Of a stretch of 64,000 bases of DNA, positions 32,894 to 42,303 are shown piece by piece. A program made the position numbers and the translations under genes. The stretch lies in NCBI GenBank assembly GCA_019637645.1, contig JAHBVH010000008.1:62001-126000 (forward strand). Direction: 5' to 3'. Position 1 is the stretch's first letter, and every line of letters begins with the position of its first letter. The notes beneath the pieces were generated by a model. The model saw only the letters and a program-made list of their open reading frames with translations. It ran no database searches and was not told where the DNA came from. This stretch comes from Caldilineaceae bacterium. Lineage in GTDB: Bacteria; Chloroflexota; Anaerolineae; Caldilineales; Caldilineaceae.

Positions 32894-35011
32894 TTAAGTT
32901 ACGTAAAGAATGCCTGCCGCTAACCCAAAGGGCAGATATTCGTCGAGCGCGGCGCGCAGATTGGCTGCACGCTGGGGTTGTTGGAGATGGTGGAAGACCC
33001 CCATTTCCGCGCCATCTTCGGCTCCGGTTCGCAGCGCCACCGCGCATTGGTCACTCAGTTGCAGATAGGCGGGGTGACCATAGCGTCGCGCTGTAAAGAT
33101 GGGCGTCAGTGCTGCGCTCAATTGGGCCTGCGCCGTTGGGGCAGCCATCCCAGCCAAGGCCAAATCGGGTTGGCAACGATAGCGCTGGGGCGTGCGTGAT
33201 GTCATGGGCAGATAGCTAAAGCGGACACAGCCAATCTGGCGCCGTTCCGCCACCATACGCCCAGTGACAATGCTCTCGGTGATCAGATCAAACTGGCGGG
33301 CCAGCAACTGCCCAATGACCGTCACTTGGGCGAGCGTCACCGGTGGGCCACTCTGTATGCCATCTTCAGCGGCCACCGCCGGGCGCTCATCCGCCATGGC
33401 GTCGATCACGCTTGCCCGTGCCACCAGCCCATCGCTATTGGCTGGCAGAGCGAGCGGACCGGTGATGGTCCGTTCTAGTTCCAGTTGGAAGTCAAGCGCA
33501 GGCCCATTGACGAGCACACTGGGCTGGTCGGGCTGAGCGGCTGCGCCGGACCCTGTCCGCTGCCGACCAGGTGTCAGGGTACAGTGCCAGAGCCGCAGCC
33601 GTTCCAGGCTCTCCGGCTGGACGTGCAGCGCACCTTCGAGCCACAGCCCGTTAAGCATCAAGGCTGTGTCGTTGCCATCCCCCCCCATGATGAGCCATTC
33701 ATCGGCCACGGGCATGCCACCTGTAATACGTACCAGCGGACAATGGCCGTTGGCGGCTTGAATAACCAGCGAACGCCCCGTTGCCATGGTCAATGAAAGA
33801 GTTTCGGCATAGGTGTCGCTGTCCAGCAGTGTGATCACGCCCTCCAGCTGGGCGGACGCTGCCCAGCCAGCCAGGGCCGCCGCTAGCGTGGTATGGTCAG
33901 CGGCTTGTTGTTTACTCACCGTCGCCTGGAATTGCGCAGCCGTTGCGACGGGTGCCAGGGTGGCCTGCCGATCATAGGGACCACCACCGACATCGCTGCT
34001 AAAGCCGTAACGGTAGCTCACCTGAACGGTCGTCGGCGTGGCCGCGGCGGGCAAGGTAAGCCGACCGCGCGTGGGGTCCACGGCTACCGCACTGCTCGCT
34101 GTTGGCTGTTGCCAATCGCGCAGGTCACTGATCACCAAGTCAGTCGGCGCGACGGGGTTGCCATCCACAAAGATCTGAAAGACCGGCTGCGACCCGAAAT
34201 AATGGCTCTGGGGCGGCTGTCCCTCTGCGATGGCTTGGCGCATGGCCGCGAGGTCGTCATAGAGCGCACGCCGCCGTAACTGCCCCGGTGTGTTGATCTC
34301 CTCGGCCAAGTGCGCGATCGCTGGCTCGGTTTGTGGCCGGTTAAAGAGCGGCTGATCCATGCCGAGGGGGTGAAAGGTATAGCGACCATCAGCCGGATCG
34401 GCGACCGCACGCGCCGCACCCTGGGTTACGGCATAGGGCTGGAGCCGCCAGACAAAGAGCCCAAGCTGGGGCAGGTTATACCGACCCCGTTGGCTGGCAA
34501 TATGGCGTACCTCCACCGTGTGCGCCACCCTTTCAAAGGGGGTGCCAACCAGCTCGAGCGCGTTGGTCTGGCGCAGATTGGGGGTACGCTGATTGTCCAA
34601 GCGTACATGATTCAAATGGGGGCTTGTCCCCAACCGCTGAAAGAATTCCACCACCCGCGCGGGCCAGCCCGTGGTATCACGCGCCAACTGTTCCAGGACG
34701 GCGGGCGTCCCTTTGCGCCGCCGGTAGCGCAAAGTGTTGGCGACATAGGCGCGCTGCGGGGAGACGCTTTTCGCGTGGATGGCGTGGGGCAAGCGCACGC
34801 CCAACAGATCGGCGATATAGGGAATGACCCAGGCGTCACAGGTTTCAATAAACCAATTTTCATACAAGCCCTCAATATCCGCCTCAAGTCGCTCAAACTC
34901 GGTCTCCATGACGGAAAGCAGCGCCCGCAGCGGCTCGCCTTGCGCCTGATCGCGCACGCGGTGAATGGCGGGCAACAGCTGATAGAGCCGCTCATTATGG
35001 GACCAACTCAT
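32894..35011 (-). CDS. gpI-like tail/baseplate protein
   Basis: 705 residues. The N-terminal third (LYQLLPAIHRVRDQAQGEPLRALLSVMETEFERLEADIEGLYENWFIETCDAWVIPYIADLLGV) matches the P2 gpI-type tail protein family that caps the baseplate wedge. It continues with a long extension, probably beta-helical or beta-sandwich (about 380-700). ATG follows GGAGGT. In eCIS loci the equivalent gene sits after the gpJ-like wedge genes, as here. Confidence 0.82.
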   Translation of the reverse strand: MSWSHNERLYQLLPAIHRVRDQAQGEPLRALLSVMETEFERLEADIEGLYENWFIETCDAWVIPYIADLLGVRLPHAIHAKSVSPQRAYVANTLRYRRRKGTPAVLEQLARDTTGWPARVVEFFQRLGTSPHLNHVRLDNQRTPNLRQTNALELVGTPFERVAHTVEVRHIASQRGRYNLPQLGLFVWRLQPYAVTQGAARAVADPADGRYTFHPLGMDQPLFNRPQTEPAIAHLAEEINTPGQLRRRALYDDLAAMRQAIAEGQPPQSHYFGSQPVFQIFVDGNPVAPTDLVISDLRDWQQPTASSAVAVDPTRGRLTLPAAATPTTVQVSYRYGFSSDVGGGPYDRQATLAPVATAAQFQATVSKQQAADHTTLAAALAGWAASAQLEGVITLLDSDTYAETLSLTMATGRSLVIQAANGHCPLVRITGGMPVADEWLIMGGDGNDTALMLNGLWLEGALHVQPESLERLRLWHCTLTPGRQRTGSGAAAQPDQPSVLVNGPALDFQLELERTITGPLALPANSDGLVARASVIDAMADERPAVAAEDGIQSGPPVTLAQVTVIGQLLARQFDLITESIVTGRMVAERRQIGCVRFSYLPMTSRTPQRYRCQPDLALAGMAAPTAQAQLSAALTPIFTARRYGHPAYLQLSDQCAVALRTGAEDGAEMGVFHHLQQPQRAANLRAALDEYLPFGLAAGILYVT

Positions 35012-35053
35012 AAGCTACCTCCTGCATTTTATCTCCTACAAACGGGCCTAGCC

Positions 35054-35125
35054 GATGGGCCCCCAGCTGATGTGCCCCCAGCTGATGTGCCCCCAGCTGA
35101 TGTGCCCCCAGCTGATGTGCCGGGG
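35054..35125. repeat. 15-bp tandem array (four and a half units)
   Basis: Units GATGNGCCCCCAGCT from 35054, the first with one change, running into the left arm of the large inverted repeat at 35110. Intergenic, between the gpI-like gene start and the gpJ-like gene end. Confidence 0.85.
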
Positions 35126-35185
35126 ACGGGCCAACTGATACCAGAATTTGGCGACACCCTGTGGCCCGTCCCCGGCACATCAGCT
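35110..35185. repeat. 24-bp perfect inverted repeat, 28-nt loop
   Basis: 35110-35133 is the exact complement of 35162-35185 (contains GCCGGGGACGGGCC). The left arm start (AGCTGATGTGCC) is the unit of the adjoining 15-bp array, so the array seems to have grown from this arm. Confidence 0.85.
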
Positions 35186-35197
35186 AGGAACTGACAG

Positions 35198-35228
35198 GAG
35201 CTGACAGGTTTTCAAAACCTGTCAGCTC
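35198..35228. terminator. Palindromic repeat family member overlapping a stop codon
   Basis: GAGCTGACAGGTTTT (35198-35212) pairs perfectly with 35214-35228 around a single base. The stop codon of the 35222 gene lies inside the right arm. Confidence 0.8.
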
Positions 35229-38041
35229 TTCGGTGATGGGCTCACGGCCATGGGTTCCAATATAATCCCTGCCGCGTTAATCAATAGCAGCTCTGCCGGG
35301 AGAAAGCGCGCCGGATTGGCTGGGGTCGGTGTTGGGTTGGGCCGCGCCAATTGGGCTGGTAACACGGCCCGTAACCGCGGCTCAAGCGGCTCTCCTCGCT
35401 CATCCACGCGATAGAGCATTTCCAGATCGACCGCCACGACGCCCGCCACCGTGTGGAGCGCGGTGATGATTTCGGCGCTAGTGACGGGCTGCCCAAAGGC
35501 GCGTGCCGCAAAGGAGAAACGCTCAATCAACCGTGCCTCCATGGCGGCTTTGACCGCTCCCCACTGATAGGCTGGGTCGATCTGCACCTTGGCCGCCATT
35601 TCAAAATAGCGGGGCTGATAGCTGCCCAGCAGCACCGTCCGCCGTGGATCGCGCGCCTGGGCAATCGCCGCGCGCAGATGTTGAAAGAGGGTACTGCTCT
35701 GATCTATTGGATGGCCACTGGCGTCGGCTATGGTCAGGTGGATCAACTCGGCTTCCCCCTGCCAGAGGGCTACCGCGCGCGCTTTGCCAATGCCGGGAAA
35801 GGCGCGCGCAAAGTCTTCAAAATCTTGTAACGAGACGATGCGCGCCAGGGTCAGCACCGTCAACGGGGCATTGGTCCGTGCCTCTGCTAACGCTTCGGGT
35901 TCGGCCGCGCCTGTCGCGGCCAGGGGATTGGTCACACTGCGGATGCCAAAGGGCCGTTTTTTTAGCAGTGTCAAGGTGTCTGCGCCTACTTCACCGGCAC
36001 GCCCGATCCCATTGCGATAGGTAGCTGTAATATTTTCGTTGCCGGTTGGTGGTCGCGCCCCGCTTTGGCCGTCGCCAAAGCGGATCGCAACCGTGCCATC
36101 CGCGTCCTGTTGCACCACATAGCCGCGCACCTGACCGTCCAGCCCATAGAACGAGGGCACTTCGGTCCAAGCCACACCCTGAACACGCACGGTCAGGCTA
36201 CTAGCCACCCCCGTCGTGGTCGCCGCCGAGACATAGGTCAATGGTGGCTTTTTGAGCTTGAAGCGCTGATGGGTTTTCGTCCCATCCCCACTACCGAGCA
36301 CTTCCAGCGCGACGGTTTCACCATGGGTGGCCTGGACCACATTGGCATTGATCGAAACCGTCTGGCGCAGGTAGCTATGCTGGAGCCCTGTGGTGAAGGT
36401 CAAGGTAGTGGCAAAGTCATCATGCTCGATCGCGGCCAGCACCTTGATCTCGCTGCGCGGCACACCGGTTGCGTCCGCCTGTTCGCCGGCGAGTGCCACG
36501 GGTTGCCCCACCTGGAGGCCAACCGCGAGCCCGGCTAGGCGTAAGTGGATATCCCCTTGCGCCAAAGGGGCCGTCACAGGGATGGCTGCGGGAACGAGGC
36601 GTTCGCTTTTGACATAGGCCGTGGTCTTGCGCACCTTGAAAGCAAAGGGCTTATCAGTGCGATTATCGGCTAAGGCTTCTCCGGTTGCTTTGGTCAATGT
36701 CAGTCCCATCAGCTTGGCGCTAATACCAAAACCGGCGCGGGAACTTTCTTGGGCATTATGCACACGGTAAATCGCCTGTGCATCGGTCTGCTCCAGCAGC
36801 AGCCAACTCTCTGCCTGAATTCCCGCAATAGGCCGCTCTAGGTAGAGATCGGCGTCGGCATAGTAGACCGGTCCTAGGATCGAATCTTCCCAGATTTGCC
36901 AGTCGGGATCATCCCAATGATTAAATACGGCACGTGCTTCGGCTGGCAGGGTCAGATAGTGGGGCGCATTATGCCCGAAGATGCCGACTCGCTCACGCAG
37001 AATATGGATTTCCACTGTGCTTACGGATGGCACAGCTGGTTTGGCTGCAACATAGGAGAGGAGATCCAGCACAGACCAGCCACTGGTTTGCAAGACAGCC
37101 TGTAACTGCCGCTCGGGCAAAGGCGTGCTCAACAAGGCGTTGAGATTGGTCGCCGTAAACGCCGTCAGCGTCCCGCTCTTGGGCGCGCTGGCAACCCTGC
37201 TGGAATTTCCGATGGCGGCGGCGGGCGCGGCAGCTTTGCTCGGTGTCTCTTGGAAGGGCGTAGGGTTGCTTTCTTCTTCAAATGTAACCACGGTGTGCTG
37301 CAAGGTCGGGTTCGGTTGGATAGTGCGTAGCCGTTTCCGGCGCACCTCAATCACTTGATCTTGGCTATCCTTGCCCACCAATAACAGGCGATCCCCCACC
37401 GCCAAGTTGAGATTGCTCCCCTGTAAATAGAGTGATTGGGTGTCCAGATGCAGGGTTGGCGGCTTGTGCTGTTGGGGGCGCAGGCGATTCCACCAGACCT
37501 TCGCACCGAAGTCGCTCGTCGTCTCAAACGTCTGCGGTAATTCGCCTTCTTTGGTCGGAATACTCTGTACTTGGGTCCCGGCGGCAATTGTCGTTTCGGC
37601 GGGGGTGGCATTACTTTCGTCCATGGTAAAGGCGAGATAGGTGCTGGCAGCGACACCCGGCGCAAGTTCATAGCCAATGGCGCGCGCCAAGGCCAAGAGC
37701 GAGCGTCGTTCGGTTGCCGTGCGAAGATAGCCCTCATGGGCAATGCGCTCCTGGTAGAAGGTCAACACGTCGCCCACGGTGGCCCAAGCATCGAGTAAGG
37801 CTAGGGTCGGATCATCTGGTGTGGCCGCGGTCAGCTTCGCGAGCGGCTGCGCTCCGGCGTGGGGGCCGTCGGGGATCGTCTGGCGCGCCAGTTGTGCCAC
37901 CATCCGTTGCAAGAAAGTGCTGTGTAGACCAATGCGATAGTGCAGTGTCGGCTGCCCCGGTGGGTTATCGACACCCGGCGCGGCAGGCTCCTCTTCACAG
38001 CAGCCACATAACGTCAAGGGTCTATTGGTTTCCATCGTCAT
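35222..38041 (-). CDS. Putative baseplate assembly protein (gpJ-like), large form
   Basis: 939 residues. The early segment (LAKLTAATPDDPTLALLDAWATVGDVLTFYQERIAHEGYLRTATERRSLLALARAIGYEL) and the late segment (TGAAEPEALAEARTNAPLTVLTLARIVSLQDFEDFARAFPGIGKARAVALW) are hallmarks of the putative baseplate assembly family related to phage gpJ and T4 gp6. A Cys-rich LCGCCEE lies near the N-terminus. ATG is 9 bp from AGGAAGG. Its last codons and stop are provided by a palindromic repeat, so the C-terminus (SPSPKS) may be recently altered. Second of two wedge proteins in the cluster. Confidence 0.87.
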   Translation of the reverse strand: MTMETNRPLTLCGCCEEEPAAPGVDNPPGQPTLHYRIGLHSTFLQRMVAQLARQTIPDGPHAGAQPLAKLTAATPDDPTLALLDAWATVGDVLTFYQERIAHEGYLRTATERRSLLALARAIGYELAPGVAASTYLAFTMDESNATPAETTIAAGTQVQSIPTKEGELPQTFETTSDFGAKVWWNRLRPQQHKPPTLHLDTQSLYLQGSNLNLAVGDRLLLVGKDSQDQVIEVRRKRLRTIQPNPTLQHTVVTFEEESNPTPFQETPSKAAAPAAAIGNSSRVASAPKSGTLTAFTATNLNALLSTPLPERQLQAVLQTSGWSVLDLLSYVAAKPAVPSVSTVEIHILRERVGIFGHNAPHYLTLPAEARAVFNHWDDPDWQIWEDSILGPVYYADADLYLERPIAGIQAESWLLLEQTDAQAIYRVHNAQESSRAGFGISAKLMGLTLTKATGEALADNRTDKPFAFKVRKTTAYVKSERLVPAAIPVTAPLAQGDIHLRLAGLAVGLQVGQPVALAGEQADATGVPRSEIKVLAAIEHDDFATTLTFTTGLQHSYLRQTVSINANVVQATHGETVALEVLGSGDGTKTHQRFKLKKPPLTYVSAATTTGVASSLTVRVQGVAWTEVPSFYGLDGQVRGYVVQQDADGTVAIRFGDGQSGARPPTGNENITATYRNGIGRAGEVGADTLTLLKKRPFGIRSVTNPLAATGAAEPEALAEARTNAPLTVLTLARIVSLQDFEDFARAFPGIGKARAVALWQGEAELIHLTIADASGHPIDQSSTLFQHLRAAIAQARDPRRTVLLGSYQPRYFEMAAKVQIDPAYQWGAVKAAMEARLIERFSFAARAFGQPVTSAEIITALHTVAGVVAVDLEMLYRVDERGEPLEPRLRAVLPAQLARPNPTPTPANPARFLPAELLLINAAGIILEPMAVSPSPKS

Positions 38042-38118
38042 TGTTTGTTGCCTTCCTCAAGCACTTTGTACCCCGAAGTAAGCAGAAGCGAGCAAGTAAG
38101 TTTTTGATATGTGGTGTG

Positions 38119-38286
38119 CGCACCGCCCTAATGCAGGGTAAGAAATTAAACCGGTAGACCTTATTAGTGCGCTTTAGCACAGCTTGACCGAGCAGCTGCT
38201 GATTTCAATCAGCACTGGTTCACCGAGTTTAATCATAAATGTTTATAAGGGACGGGGCTAGGGAGCAATGCAGGCTAAAGCCCGCT
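38119..38286 (-). repeat. Structured repeat, copy B
   Basis: The core 38119-38233 matches the reverse complement of copy A at about 28380-28496, with long identical blocks (ATTAAACCGGTAGACCTTA; CACAGCTTGACCGAGCAG). Stems retained: ATTAAAC/GTTTAAT and CGGT/ACCG (38145-38155 with 38222-38233), TGCTGAT/ATCAGCA around TTCA (38197-38214), GTGC/GCAC (38167-38180). The outer 12-bp stem of copy A is lost. The 32-bp flank (38255-38286) is on the same strand as in copy A. It lies in the 275-bp gap between the two gpJ-like genes. Confidence 0.7.
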
Positions 38287-38316
38287 TCAGCGCCGGGCGG
38301 TCTCGCTTCACGCCTC

Positions 38317-40878
38317 TCACCGTCCACCCTGCATAAGGAAATCGATCTTGCCTTGTTCGGGGCGGTTGGGATCGTTCTCGAGGCGGGCGATTTCAAGCCG
38401 GGCTAGGTTGATGACCCCCGCCGCGATCTCGCCATGGGCCGATTGACCCCAGCGCTGAAAACGAGTTTGCGCGCGCATCGTTGGCGTAAGTGGATTGGGC
38501 TGATCCGCAATCGCCACCCATTGGACGCCGGGCACAGCCATGGCCGTCGCAAGGATTGGGCTCAGATAGACGGGCTGCCCAAAGGTGAAATTGTCGGGGT
38601 GAAAGAAGCCCAACTGCCCCGTGGCAAGCTGGCGATTGCTAAAGGCGGTGAGCAGCGCCGCTTTCACATCACTGCGGAAATAGCCCGGCCTGACACAGAC
38701 CGCCATGACAATCTCCAGCGGCACAAAGCGCGGCGCATCGATTTCAACATCATGACCCGCCAGCCGAAAGCGCTCGATCCAGCGGCGTAGCTCCCCTGCA
38801 AAGGCCGCGTCAACCGGAAGCCCGCCTTTGCGGTCAACGGTCACAAAGAGGGTGTACCAACTACCTGTCCAGCGCCGGGTCGCCATGGCCTTTTGCACGG
38901 CGGGGTGGCGCTCCACCACCGCGGCATAATCCGCTTCGGTGACGGCGCGCTCCTGGGTGCGAAAGGCTTGGGGCGCGTAAAGAAGGATATCCTCATTGGT
39001 TTCGGGCGCGGTGCCACCTGTTGCGGGCAAGGGATTCCGAATCCAGGCAAAGGCATCCGCTAACCCACCGTGGGGTGGCACGATATGCGCAATCGCGTCT
39101 GCGCCAATATTGCCAGTGGGGCCATTGCCAACGCGATAGTCTACCTGGAAGGTGCGCCCCGCCGGGTCACGGCCCAAAGTGCCATCACCAAAGCGGAGAT
39201 AGCCGTGGCCGTCGTTTTCCATCTCTACGACAAACTCGGTAGCAAAGCGGTCGCTGGCCAACAGATCGCGCTGTGGCGTCCACTGTTCATGCCCAGCCTG
39301 CAAGGTAACTGCTGGGAGGGCCGCGCGGGGGTCTTGTTTTAATAGGGCGGTGGCCGGTTGGGTACGCGCCTGGGCATGCGCATAGGTCACGGCATAGGTA
39401 ATCAGGGTTGCCTGGAGCCGTGGCCGATAGCGACGATGGTTGCTGGCTGGCGCAATTACTTCGCCTGTGATGCTCAGACCATGGTCGGCCAGGGTCACAT
39501 TCCCCAGCGCGACACTGAGGTCGGTGACTAGCCGCCCTTCCTGCACGTTGGAAAGACAGAGGGCAAAGGGCAAGGCATCCGCGTCGGCCCACTCGATCGC
39601 AACAATCGGTTGGCCCAATAACTCGTCCATCACCGGCGCGGCGGGTGTGCGTTCGCCCTGTTCATCGGCCACTGCTGCGGGGTAGACCTGTGTGAGACGC
39701 ACAGCGTGGCATATGCCATGTCCTTCTCCTGCAGATTGGGGCTTCTCCATCAAGATCAAGACATCCCCGGGGCATAGGCGCAGGCGCGCGGTGAGGTCAT
39801 CAGCCAGGGTGGCACGAGTGGCACCCTGGGGCAGGCAACACGCTTCGTCGCCCCAAGTATAGAAGTGGATTTCGTTATGAGCGGCGTAGAGCCGAATATC
39901 GTGCATCAATTCAAAGACTGCCGTCTCCTGGTTGCCCAGCACTTCTGGCAGACGTGCCGCGGCGATGACTGGCCCCAGCGGCAGTTGGGTAAGCAGGCGG
40001 GTTGGCAGCTTACTGATCGGATCATACTGAGGCAGGTGCAGGCCATCCCCCGCGGCTGTGACGCCAAAGGCCACCCACGTGCGTGCATTCACCCCGTCAT
40101 GCAGGGGGTAATCCAACAGGCGGGCATGCCGCCGCAGCGAAACCCGCCGCCGCGCCGTGTCCAAATAGGCTTCGGTCGCCGCGGCGTCTTGAAAATAGCT
40201 GAGGTAGTCGCCAGCGTAGGCCAACAGCTCCACCAAGGTGATACCCACATCGACCGGGGTGCGTGCTTGCCACTCGGGCATGATGACCGCCAGCCGGTCA
40301 AGCATGACCTTGCGCAAGCTGGCATAGTCTTTTGCTAGATAGTCGATGGTGGGTGACGCCACCGCTACTGGTGGACAAGCGGGTATCACCTGGCAATCAA
40401 ACTCACTGGGACATTCCACTTTGAACGAAAATTCGATTTCCGCCAAGATAGGATCCAGCCCCGTTGGCGGCTGCAATTGGGTTGGGGAGTGGACCAAACG
40501 CAGCCGATAGGGGGAAAAGTCGCCTACCACCGCAGTCCGGACCACGAGGATCTGGGCGGCATCCGGTAGGGCCGCCAGGAAAGCATGCTCTGTCGGAATG
40601 ATCTGCCCACCAGCCAACAGGGTATCGGCATTCGTTGCCCAATCCGCCCAACGGACAGCCAGCGCCGTGATGCGCTCGCTCCCTTCAATGCGGAGATTGT
40701 CGCCGGTAAGGGGGGTAGTCAACGGATTGACAAAATGGACCAAAAGTGTGCGCTGGGGTGGTGAGCCAAGGGGGGCGTCACTGTGCAGCACTTCGAGATA
40801 GTCGATCCCATTGAGGGTCGCATGGCCTTGCAGGGCTTGGCGACGGCGTTCATTGTGACAGAAGTAGGATGTGCTCAT
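38317..40878 (-). CDS. Putative baseplate assembly protein (gpJ/gp6-like, Afp11-type)
   Basis: 853 residues. Contains the baseplate J core: YLAKDYASLRKVMLDRLAVIMPEWQARTPVDVGITLVELLAYAGDYLSYFQDAAATEAYL near residue 185, then RTQERAVTEADYAAVVERHPAVQKAMATRRWTGSWYTLFVTVD in the second half. Forms the baseplate wedge between gp25 and the gpI-like protein. No ribosome site is visible before this ATG; the 38-bp gap after gp25 suggests coupling to it. Confidence 0.9.
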   Translation of the reverse strand: MSTSYFCHNERRRQALQGHATLNGIDYLEVLHSDAPLGSPPQRTLLVHFVNPLTTPLTGDNLRIEGSERITALAVRWADWATNADTLLAGGQIIPTEHAFLAALPDAAQILVVRTAVVGDFSPYRLRLVHSPTQLQPPTGLDPILAEIEFSFKVECPSEFDCQVIPACPPVAVASPTIDYLAKDYASLRKVMLDRLAVIMPEWQARTPVDVGITLVELLAYAGDYLSYFQDAAATEAYLDTARRRVSLRRHARLLDYPLHDGVNARTWVAFGVTAAGDGLHLPQYDPISKLPTRLLTQLPLGPVIAAARLPEVLGNQETAVFELMHDIRLYAAHNEIHFYTWGDEACCLPQGATRATLADDLTARLRLCPGDVLILMEKPQSAGEGHGICHAVRLTQVYPAAVADEQGERTPAAPVMDELLGQPIVAIEWADADALPFALCLSNVQEGRLVTDLSVALGNVTLADHGLSITGEVIAPASNHRRYRPRLQATLITYAVTYAHAQARTQPATALLKQDPRAALPAVTLQAGHEQWTPQRDLLASDRFATEFVVEMENDGHGYLRFGDGTLGRDPAGRTFQVDYRVGNGPTGNIGADAIAHIVPPHGGLADAFAWIRNPLPATGGTAPETNEDILLYAPQAFRTQERAVTEADYAAVVERHPAVQKAMATRRWTGSWYTLFVTVDRKGGLPVDAAFAGELRRWIERFRLAGHDVEIDAPRFVPLEIVMAVCVRPGYFRSDVKAALLTAFSNRQLATGQLGFFHPDNFTFGQPVYLSPILATAMAVPGVQWVAIADQPNPLTPTMRAQTRFQRWGQSAHGEIAAGVINLARLEIARLENDPNRPEQGKIDFLMQGGR

Positions 40879-40916
40879 AGTCTATTTGTGCTACATGCGA
40901 TGTAAGGCGGGCCGCG

Positions 40917-41273
40917 TTAAAACGTACGCTCAAATTGGGCGATGGTGCGCTGTTGATTGCGACGCACCCGATATTGCACGGTAATATGCAAGGTGGCATC
41001 GCGGCTAGTGACGGTCACGGCCTCGACCTGGATCAGATCGCCCAGCCACTGTTGGAGCGCGCCCTGGATCATAAACTCTGTGGCCGTGGCGAGTTCTGGG
41101 CTGTTCGGTGCAAAGACCAGTTGCATGACGCCCGTGCCCAAGGTCGGGCGGTTGACCCGTTCCCCCGGAGATGTGAAGAGCAGCTGTTCAATACAGTGGC
41201 GCAGGTGGATTTCCTCATCGGCCAGGGCGGTACGGCCCCGCCCATCAATGCGCCAGGGATAGGCAATTTGCAT
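40917..41273 (-). CDS. gp25/GPW-like baseplate wedge protein (Afp9-type)
   Basis: 118 residues. Typical gp25: YPWRIDGRGRTALADEEIHLRHCIEQLLFTSPGERVNRPTLGTGVMQLVFAPNSPELATATEF, with the EIxxxIxxLLfTxpGERVxxPxfG motif that locks sheath to baseplate. AAGGGGAT precedes the ATG, one base after the upstream gene's stop. Confidence 0.95.
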   Translation of the reverse strand: MQIAYPWRIDGRGRTALADEEIHLRHCIEQLLFTSPGERVNRPTLGTGVMQLVFAPNSPELATATEFMIQGALQQWLGDLIQVEAVTVTSRDATLHITVQYRVRRNQQRTIAQFERTF

Positions 41274-41274
41274 A

Positions 41275-41595
41275 CTAGATCCCCTTTACGCGTACTTGGG
41301 TCGCGACCACGGTCAGCGGTACGCCATTGGGCGCGGTGATCGCTTGGCTATCTTGGAGAAGCAGTGGCTGGCCGCTGCTGCGGACCCGCAGCGCCGCGGT
41401 TACCCAACTGGCCGTCACACAGGGCAGGGGGGATACGCCCGCAACAAAGGGACACCCTGCCACAACATAGGGGGCGGGCTGGGTCACGACGGGCTGGCCG
41501 CCGACGCGCACACGTGGATTCGGCACAGTCGGCTGCGCCTGTCCACCATGACTGCACAGTACTATCGCGCCCACATGGAGCAGAAAGCCTGGCAT
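41275..41595 (-). CDS. PAAR-like spike-tip protein
   Basis: 106 residues. N-terminus MPGFLLHVGAIVLCSHGGQAQPTVPNPRVRVGGQPV, then GCPFVAGVSPLPCVTASW: the PAAR/DUF4280-like layout in which Cys/His residues hold a metal at the tip of the beta-helical spike. GGAGGAA precedes the ATG. It sits between the gpV-like spike and gp25, as expected for an Afp10-type tip. Confidence 0.85.
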   Translation of the reverse strand: MPGFLLHVGAIVLCSHGGQAQPTVPNPRVRVGGQPVVTQPAPYVVAGCPFVAGVSPLPCVTASWVTAALRVRSSGQPLLLQDSQAITAPNGVPLTVVATQVRVKGI

Positions 41596-41648
41596 AGTTC
41601 TTCCTCCGGATAAGAGCGGCTAGCTAAGCCACCCTTTTCAACCGTCGC

Positions 41649-42134
41649 CTAGACAATTTCCAGCGCACCGTTGTTGATCGATACTTGTGGCCCCTGGAGT
41701 TGGATCGCCGCGCCCAACCCATTGCTGATCGCAATGCCCGTCGTCGTGATTGCAATTTTTGCGCCGGTGGCCGTTTCTATGGTCACGCCACCTACCCCAG
41801 GCAGGTCGTTGAGCGTAATGGTGGCGCGGTCGGTTTTGAGCACCTTCATCTGTTCAACGGCTGGCGTGGCTGGTGCTTCGCCAAGGCCCCAGAAACAGCC
41901 ACTCCAGATGGGATAATCGGGGTCGCCCCCTTCAAATTCAACCCAGATGTTCGCACCGGTTGGCGGTAGCATGAACAGGCCAATGCCCGGCCCGGCCAAA
42001 GGGACACAGGGCAGCGCCCAACTCAGGCTGCCTTGGCCCAACACGGCGGGAACGCGTACTTGTAGCCGCCCCATTTGTTGGGGGTCCAGATTATTGACAA
42101 CAGTACCACGGTATTTTCCGTAAAATGAGGGCAT
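41649..42134 (-). CDS. gpV/gp5-like spike protein (OB-fold)
   Basis: 161 residues starting MPSFYGKYRGTVVNNLDPQQMGRLQVRVPAVLG, the phage baseplate assembly protein V / VgrG OB-fold, followed by WVEFEGGDPDYPIWSGCFWG and a short beta-helical C-terminus (TITLNDLPGVGGVTIETATGAKIAI). The start is set by CCAGGA 7 bp upstream; the longer open frame lacks such a site. Together with the gpD-like hub it makes the spike that is a single VgrG or Afp8 chain elsewhere. Confidence 0.9.
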   Translation of the reverse strand: MPSFYGKYRGTVVNNLDPQQMGRLQVRVPAVLGQGSLSWALPCVPLAGPGIGLFMLPPTGANIWVEFEGGDPDYPIWSGCFWGLGEAPATPAVEQMKVLKTDRATITLNDLPGVGGVTIETATGAKIAITTTGIAISNGLGAAIQLQGPQVSINNGALEIV

Positions 42135-42251
42135 GGTCATCCTGGTTACGCAGAGAACAAACTCGGTTGCTCGATGAATACTTCTGTAGAGATAAACGAA
42201 GAACGGCACGATTTTTTGGTATTTTATCGATGGGTTTGGGAGAAGTAGAGG

Positions 42252-42273
42252 AGGACGCGGATAGACGCGTCCT
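42252..42273. other. Small hairpin between hub and spike genes
   Basis: AGGACGCG (42252-42259) pairs with CGCGTCCT (42266-42273), 6-nt loop, in the 169-bp gap between the gpD-like and gpV-like genes. Confidence 0.4.
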
Positions 42274-42303
42274 ATCTCCCTCTTGTTATCATCCATGGTG
42301 TCG

